Shown one piece after another: positions 61,072 to 64,000 of a stretch of 64,000 nucleotides of DNA (within the stretch, counting starts at the first letter, position 1; each line of letters opens with the position of its first letter). Origin of the DNA: Lewinellaceae bacterium (lineage in GTDB: Bacteria; Bacteroidota; Bacteroidia; Chitinophagales; Saprospiraceae). A program made the translations under genes and the position numbers. The notes below the pieces were generated by a model. That model did not search any database. It was not told the DNA's origin and saw only the letters and a program-made list of their open reading frames with translations. The stretch lies in the NCBI GenBank assembly GCA_020636105.1, contig JACJYL010000002.1, forward strand, positions 1,702,001 through 1,766,000. Reading direction: 5' to 3'.

Positions 61072-61190
61072 GAACTTAAACACATAGGCACATAGTGCAC
61101 ATAGACCACATAGAACTTAAACACATAGACATATAGTTCACATAGACCATATAGAACCAAACACATAGGCACATAGTGCACATAGTTTTT
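61072..61190 (+). repeat. 41-bp tandem repeat, about three copies
   Basis: Units begin at 61072, 61113 and 61154 with GAACTTAAACACATAG (third GAACCAAACACATAG) and each contain three or four CACATAG/CATATAG heptamers. The third unit is incomplete and ends in a T6 run. It sits directly downstream of the SDR gene. Unit-count variation between strains is likely for such a structure. Confidence 0.75.
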
Positions 61191-61197
61191 TGAAGCA

Positions 61198-61315
61198 CTC
61201 CCAAACCAACAACCTGAAACAACCTGAAACAATTTGAAACAACCTGAAACAATTTGAACACTCCCGACCTGCGGTACGGGATTTCGCTGCGCTCAACTTG
61301 AAACAACTTGAACAA
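61198..61315 (+). repeat. TTGAAAC-type tandem repeats with embedded hairpin module
   Basis: Seven units of the form AACCTGAAAC or AATTTGAAAC (period 10) are followed by the module CTCCCGACCTGCGGTACGGG plus ATTTCGCTGCGCTC (61261-61294) and two more TTGAAAC/TTGAAC units. The layout (repeats, module, repeats) is the same as at 52072-52219. Confidence 0.7.
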
Positions 61316-61364
61316 AAAAAATCAGTTTAGCTCCTCACGAAAACCACACACCAAAATTTTAAAA

Positions 61365-61396
61365 TTTGACATCTTCTCAAGGAAGTCTTATTTTTA
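61365..61396 (+). promoter_or_regulatory. promoter of the small secreted protein gene
   Basis: TTTG (61365-61368), 20 bases, then TATTTTTA (61389-61396; seven of eight to TAnnTTTG). The start codon follows 22 bases later. Confidence 0.5.
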
Positions 61397-61418
61397 CGAA
61401 AAACTACCTGATTCAGCT

Positions 61419-61880
61419 ATGAAAATTAAATGGACTATTCTTGCAATTCTAATGTTGCCGATGCTAAGTGTTAACGCACAAAAAGAACTCAAAGGCAAAT
61501 GGGAAGGCACAATCACCTTCGGCGGTTATGACAAAAAGGAAGGAGATAAATTTGAAATGCAGCTCGATATCAAGGGAAAACTTGTTACCGGTTACACTTA
61601 TATTTACAAAAATAATGCTGAGGTGATTATCCGGAAATTCAGCGGCCGGATTTTTGAGGATCGCTCCTTTTATTTGGAAGAACTGCCTGATGCCCAGGCC
61701 AGCAAAGATAAGGAACCGGGGCAGGAAAGTACCTTGCGCAAGTATCAGTTCGTCTTTACCCGAAGTGTATTTGATTCTACTCTGGAAGGCCACTGGCAGG
61801 ATATCACCAATGACCCTTTTAGTCAATCACGTGGTCGGGGACGCATTTATTTACACAAAGCGGATAAGTCGAAAGCTTAA
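61419..61880 (+). CDS. small secreted protein of unknown function
   Basis: A 153-residue exported protein. Start ATG 61419 gives a clean signal peptide (TILAILMLPMLSVNAQ). The mature part shows LKGKWEGTITFGGYDKKEGD, FEMQLDIKGKLVTGYTYIYK and LEGHWQDITNDPF, an up-and-down strand pattern beginning with G-x-W, as in lipocalin-like or DUF-type beta-barrel domains. I do not recognise a named family. It is convergent with paaZ (5 bases apart) and has a good promoter. Confidence 0.75.
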   Translation: MKIKWTILAILMLPMLSVNAQKELKGKWEGTITFGGYDKKEGDKFEMQLDIKGKLVTGYTYIYKNNAEVIIRKFSGRIFEDRSFYLEELPDAQASKDKEPGQESTLRKYQFVFTRSVFDSTLEGHWQDITNDPFSQSRGRGRIYLHKADKSKA

Positions 61881-61885
61881 CATTT

Positions 61886-63928
61886 TTATGCTTCCAGCAT
61901 TTTCACCATGGTGAGGATCGTGGCAATAGCTACGGTTTCTCCTGTCTCATCATAAACATCCACCAGGAATTTAACGATACCTTTACGGAAATCTTCCCCT
62001 TCTTTTTGCTCCTGGGCGATTTTTTCCTTCACCGTAAACCGCACCCCAATGGTCATGCCGGGGTAAACAGGCTTGGTAAACCTACATTCTTCAATCCCGT
62101 AATTCAACAAAACGGGTCCTTTTTTCGGGTCGACAAAAAGACCGGCCGCTTTTGACAATACGAAATAGCCGTGCGCTACCCGACGCTCAAAAATGGTCCC
62201 TTCCAGGGAAGTGTCATCCATGTGGGCATAAAAATTATCCCCGCTGACATTGGCGAAGTTGGTAATATCACTCTCCGTGACGGTATGTTTGTGGGTGATG
62301 ACCGTCTCACCTATCTCCAGTTCCTCAAAGTGTTTGCGGAATACATGAACCGGTTTTTCCTTATATTTTCCACCGTATTGATAAACGCCTGTAACCGCCG
62401 TCACCATGCTTGGATGCCCCTGGATGGCAGTGCGCTGCAGGTAGTGTTTCACCCCGCGAATGCCCCCGAGTTCTTCTCCGCCGCCGGCTCTGCCCGGCCC
62501 GCCGTGGGCAAGTAACGGCATAACAGCACCGTGGCCGGTACTTTCCGGGGCACTTTCCCGGTTGAGCATGAGTATCCTCCCATGCCATGCCGCCGCCTCG
62601 GCGACATATTCCTGAGCAATATTTTCATCAAAGGTACAAATGGTACTCACCAGCGACCCCTTGCCCTTATTCGCCAGCTCAATGGCTTCTGTGAGATTTT
62701 TATAGGGCATGATCGTACTTACCGGCCCAAAAGCTTCGATATTGTGAGAATCCTCTTTCACAAAAGGATCATCATTATAAAATACGATTGGGGAAAAAAA
62801 GGCACCTTTTGATTTATCCGCGCCCACCACTTCAAATTTATCCATATCTCCAATGACCACGGAACAGCTTTCGCTAAGTAATTCTACTTTCCTGCGTACG
62901 GTTTCCTGCTGGGATTTTGCCACCAGCGCGCCCATTCTGACGCCTTCCACCTGTGGATCTCCAATGGTAGTTTTAGCCAGGGCAATCCGCAGCGCCTCCT
63001 GAACATCCCCCACCAGGTTTTCCGGCACGATGATCCGGCGGATAGCGGTACATTTTTGCCCGCATTTGATGGTCATTTCATTGCGAATCTCCTTGATAAA
63101 CAGATCAAATTCCGGCGTTCCGGGGACCGCATCGGCTCCCAACACAGCCGCATTAAGGCTATCTGCTTCCATATTAAATGTCACGCCTTCTTCCGTCAGT
63201 CTCGGATAGGCTTTCAACATTTTCCCCGTAGCCGCCGAACCGGTGAAAGTCACCACATCCTGGGTTTGAGTTCCTTCCAGGATCCCTACGCCGCTGCCCT
63301 GCAACAACTGCAGTGCACCTTCAGGTAATATCCTGGAATCGATGATGTCACGTACCATGGCTTCAGTGAGAAAGGAAGACAATTCCGACGGTTTGACCAC
63401 AGCAGGCATGCCTGCCAGCAAATTCACGGCTATTTTTTCCAGCATCCCCCATATTGGAAAATTGAAGGCATTGATGTGAACAGCAATTCCGTGACGCGGG
63501 GTCATGATATGACGACCGATGAAGGTACCCTGCTTGGATAAATTGGCCATTTCCCCATCCACGTACACCTTACTGTCAGGAAATTGACGACGCAGGCTCG
63601 CATAAGCAAAAACCGTCCCGATGCCCCCGTCGATATCGATCCAGCTATCGGTTTTGGTGGCCCCTGTTTTATAACTTACCGGGTAGTAACTTTTCCGCAA
63701 CCCGTGCAAATGAATAGCCAGTTTTTTTAGCATCAATCCACGTTCCAAAAAAGTCATCTTCCTCAGAGCCGTACCTCCTGTTTTGCGGCCATAATCCATA
63801 ATGGCTCCAAAATCGAGCCCTTCAGTACCTGAAGTACCTATCAATTCACCGGTAATGGCGTTGAACTGAGGAATGCCTTCCCCTGTATGATCCGTCCACT
63901 TTCCCTGGATATAGTGCTGTAATTTCAT
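61886..63928 (-). CDS. paaZ: bifunctional oxepin-CoA hydrolase/semialdehyde dehydrogenase PaaZ
   Basis: A 680-residue fusion enzyme of aerobic phenylacetate degradation that opens the oxepin-CoA ring and oxidises the aldehyde. The N-terminal ALDH domain (about 1-520) has TFTGSAATGKML, FNMEADSLNAAVLGAD and the catalytic cysteine in IKCGQKCTAIRRI. The C-terminal MaoC-type hydratase domain (about 540-680) has VSGDNFYAHMDD, with D and H five residues apart as in PaaZ. Length equals the E. coli enzyme (681). Start 63928 is chosen over an upstream ATG lying in the operator. Other paa genes are not in the window. Confidence 0.94.
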   Translation of the reverse strand: MKLQHYIQGKWTDHTGEGIPQFNAITGELIGTSGTEGLDFGAIMDYGRKTGGTALRKMTFLERGLMLKKLAIHLHGLRKSYYPVSYKTGATKTDSWIDIDGGIGTVFAYASLRRQFPDSKVYVDGEMANLSKQGTFIGRHIMTPRHGIAVHINAFNFPIWGMLEKIAVNLLAGMPAVVKPSELSSFLTEAMVRDIIDSRILPEGALQLLQGSGVGILEGTQTQDVVTFTGSAATGKMLKAYPRLTEEGVTFNMEADSLNAAVLGADAVPGTPEFDLFIKEIRNEMTIKCGQKCTAIRRIIVPENLVGDVQEALRIALAKTTIGDPQVEGVRMGALVAKSQQETVRRKVELLSESCSVVIGDMDKFEVVGADKSKGAFFSPIVFYNDDPFVKEDSHNIEAFGPVSTIMPYKNLTEAIELANKGKGSLVSTICTFDENIAQEYVAEAAAWHGRILMLNRESAPESTGHGAVMPLLAHGGPGRAGGGEELGGIRGVKHYLQRTAIQGHPSMVTAVTGVYQYGGKYKEKPVHVFRKHFEELEIGETVITHKHTVTESDITNFANVSGDNFYAHMDDTSLEGTIFERRVAHGYFVLSKAAGLFVDPKKGPVLLNYGIEECRFTKPVYPGMTIGVRFTVKEKIAQEQKEGEDFRKGIVKFLVDVYDETGETVAIATILTMVKMLEA

Positions 63929-63950
63929 TATTATTTGGTTATTATTTTCT

Positions 63951-63966
63951 ACGAATGGTCGTTCGT
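63951..63966. promoter_or_regulatory. palindromic operator upstream of paaZ
   Basis: ACGAATGGTCGTTCGT contains the inverted repeat ACGAA-6-TTCGT. It lies 23 bases before the paaZ start and just downstream of the -7 box, over the expected transcription start. Its form resembles TetR-family (PaaR-like) repressor sites; the regulator gene is not in the window. Confidence 0.55.
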
Positions 63967-63970
63967 TTAC

Positions 63971-63999
63971 CAAAGGTAAGGATTTGTTTCTTATGCAAA
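63971..63999 (-). promoter_or_regulatory. promoter of paaZ
   Basis: On the minus strand TTTG (63996-63999) is followed after 17 bases by TACCTTTG (63971-63978), an exact TAnnTTTG box. Spacing is slightly short of the 19-base optimum. The operator immediately downstream suggests repression. Confidence 0.6.
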
Positions 64000-64000
64000 A

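Noticed and set aside
61072..61190. CRISPR array reading of the 41-bp repeat
   Set aside because: Units are contiguous without spacers, made of internal heptamers; no cas genes nearby.

Overview
The window looks like a chromosomal segment of a Bacteroidota bacterium, most plausibly of the Saprospirales. This is an inference from several traits: type IX secretion (T9SS) sorting domains, a PKD-rich giant protein with a gliding-type C-terminus, a PorW/SprE-like TPR lipoprotein, promoter-like TAnnTTTG boxes, many LpxL/PepSY/DUF5777-type Bacteroidota families, and an 11-gene nuo cluster without nuoEFG. I see no rRNA, tRNA or CRISPR array.

Layout. 1-5.1 kb: end of a histidine kinase with its LuxR-type regulator, an ECF sigma factor, a 162-bp MITE-like element, a small zinc-ribbon-like protein, a WG-repeat protein, tRNA 2'-phosphotransferase KptA and an LpxL-like acyltransferase. 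5.3-7.9 kb: an AT-rich island of two complete genes and one gene remnant, each ending a few bases before an attC-like inverted structure. This is a candidate gene-cassette array without integrase (CALIN). 7.9-23.6 kb: mainly envelope and housekeeping genes (5'-nucleotidase family lipoprotein, PorW/SprE, M23 peptidase, GNAT, fumarase, HEXXH lipoprotein, PBP1C, transglutaminase-like protein, a glycogen-binding domain with a histone-H1-like tail, LysS). 23.9-28.3 kb: two large surface proteins. 28.4-30 kb: a 235-bp nested-palindrome element with perfect terminal repeats and a 5-bp target duplication, then a complete IS5-type insertion sequence. 30-37.6 kb: TfoX-like protein, a PepSY/histidine kinase/OmpR regulator locus and the PKD giant.

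37.8-52.1 kb is the energetic core. A 2x[4Fe-4S] ferredoxin gene diverges from korAB (2-oxoacid:ferredoxin oxidoreductase), followed by nuoABCDHIJKLMN. NuoE, F and G, the NADH-oxidising module, are absent. The arrangement suggests that KorAB reduces ferredoxin and ferredoxin feeds the membrane proton pump.

52-64 kb: a small unknown gene, a three-gene cytochrome/DUF5777 cluster, an amino-acid permease reduced by internal deletion to its two ends, an oxidoreductase, a DEAD-box helicase, an RluA-type pseudouridine synthase, two SDR enzymes, a secreted small protein and paaZ. PaaZ has a promoter and a palindromic operator directly upstream.

A second theme is intergenic repeats. TTGAAC-type short tandem repeats, a CCCGACC...CGGGAT hairpin module (3 copies), a 53-55-bp paired-arm repeat (2 copies), a 41-bp tandem repeat and a perfect 21-bp-arm palindrome sit between otherwise ordinary genes. 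One of them appears to supply the start codon of the RluA gene. All functional calls are from reading sequence and motifs only; no database search or folding program was run.
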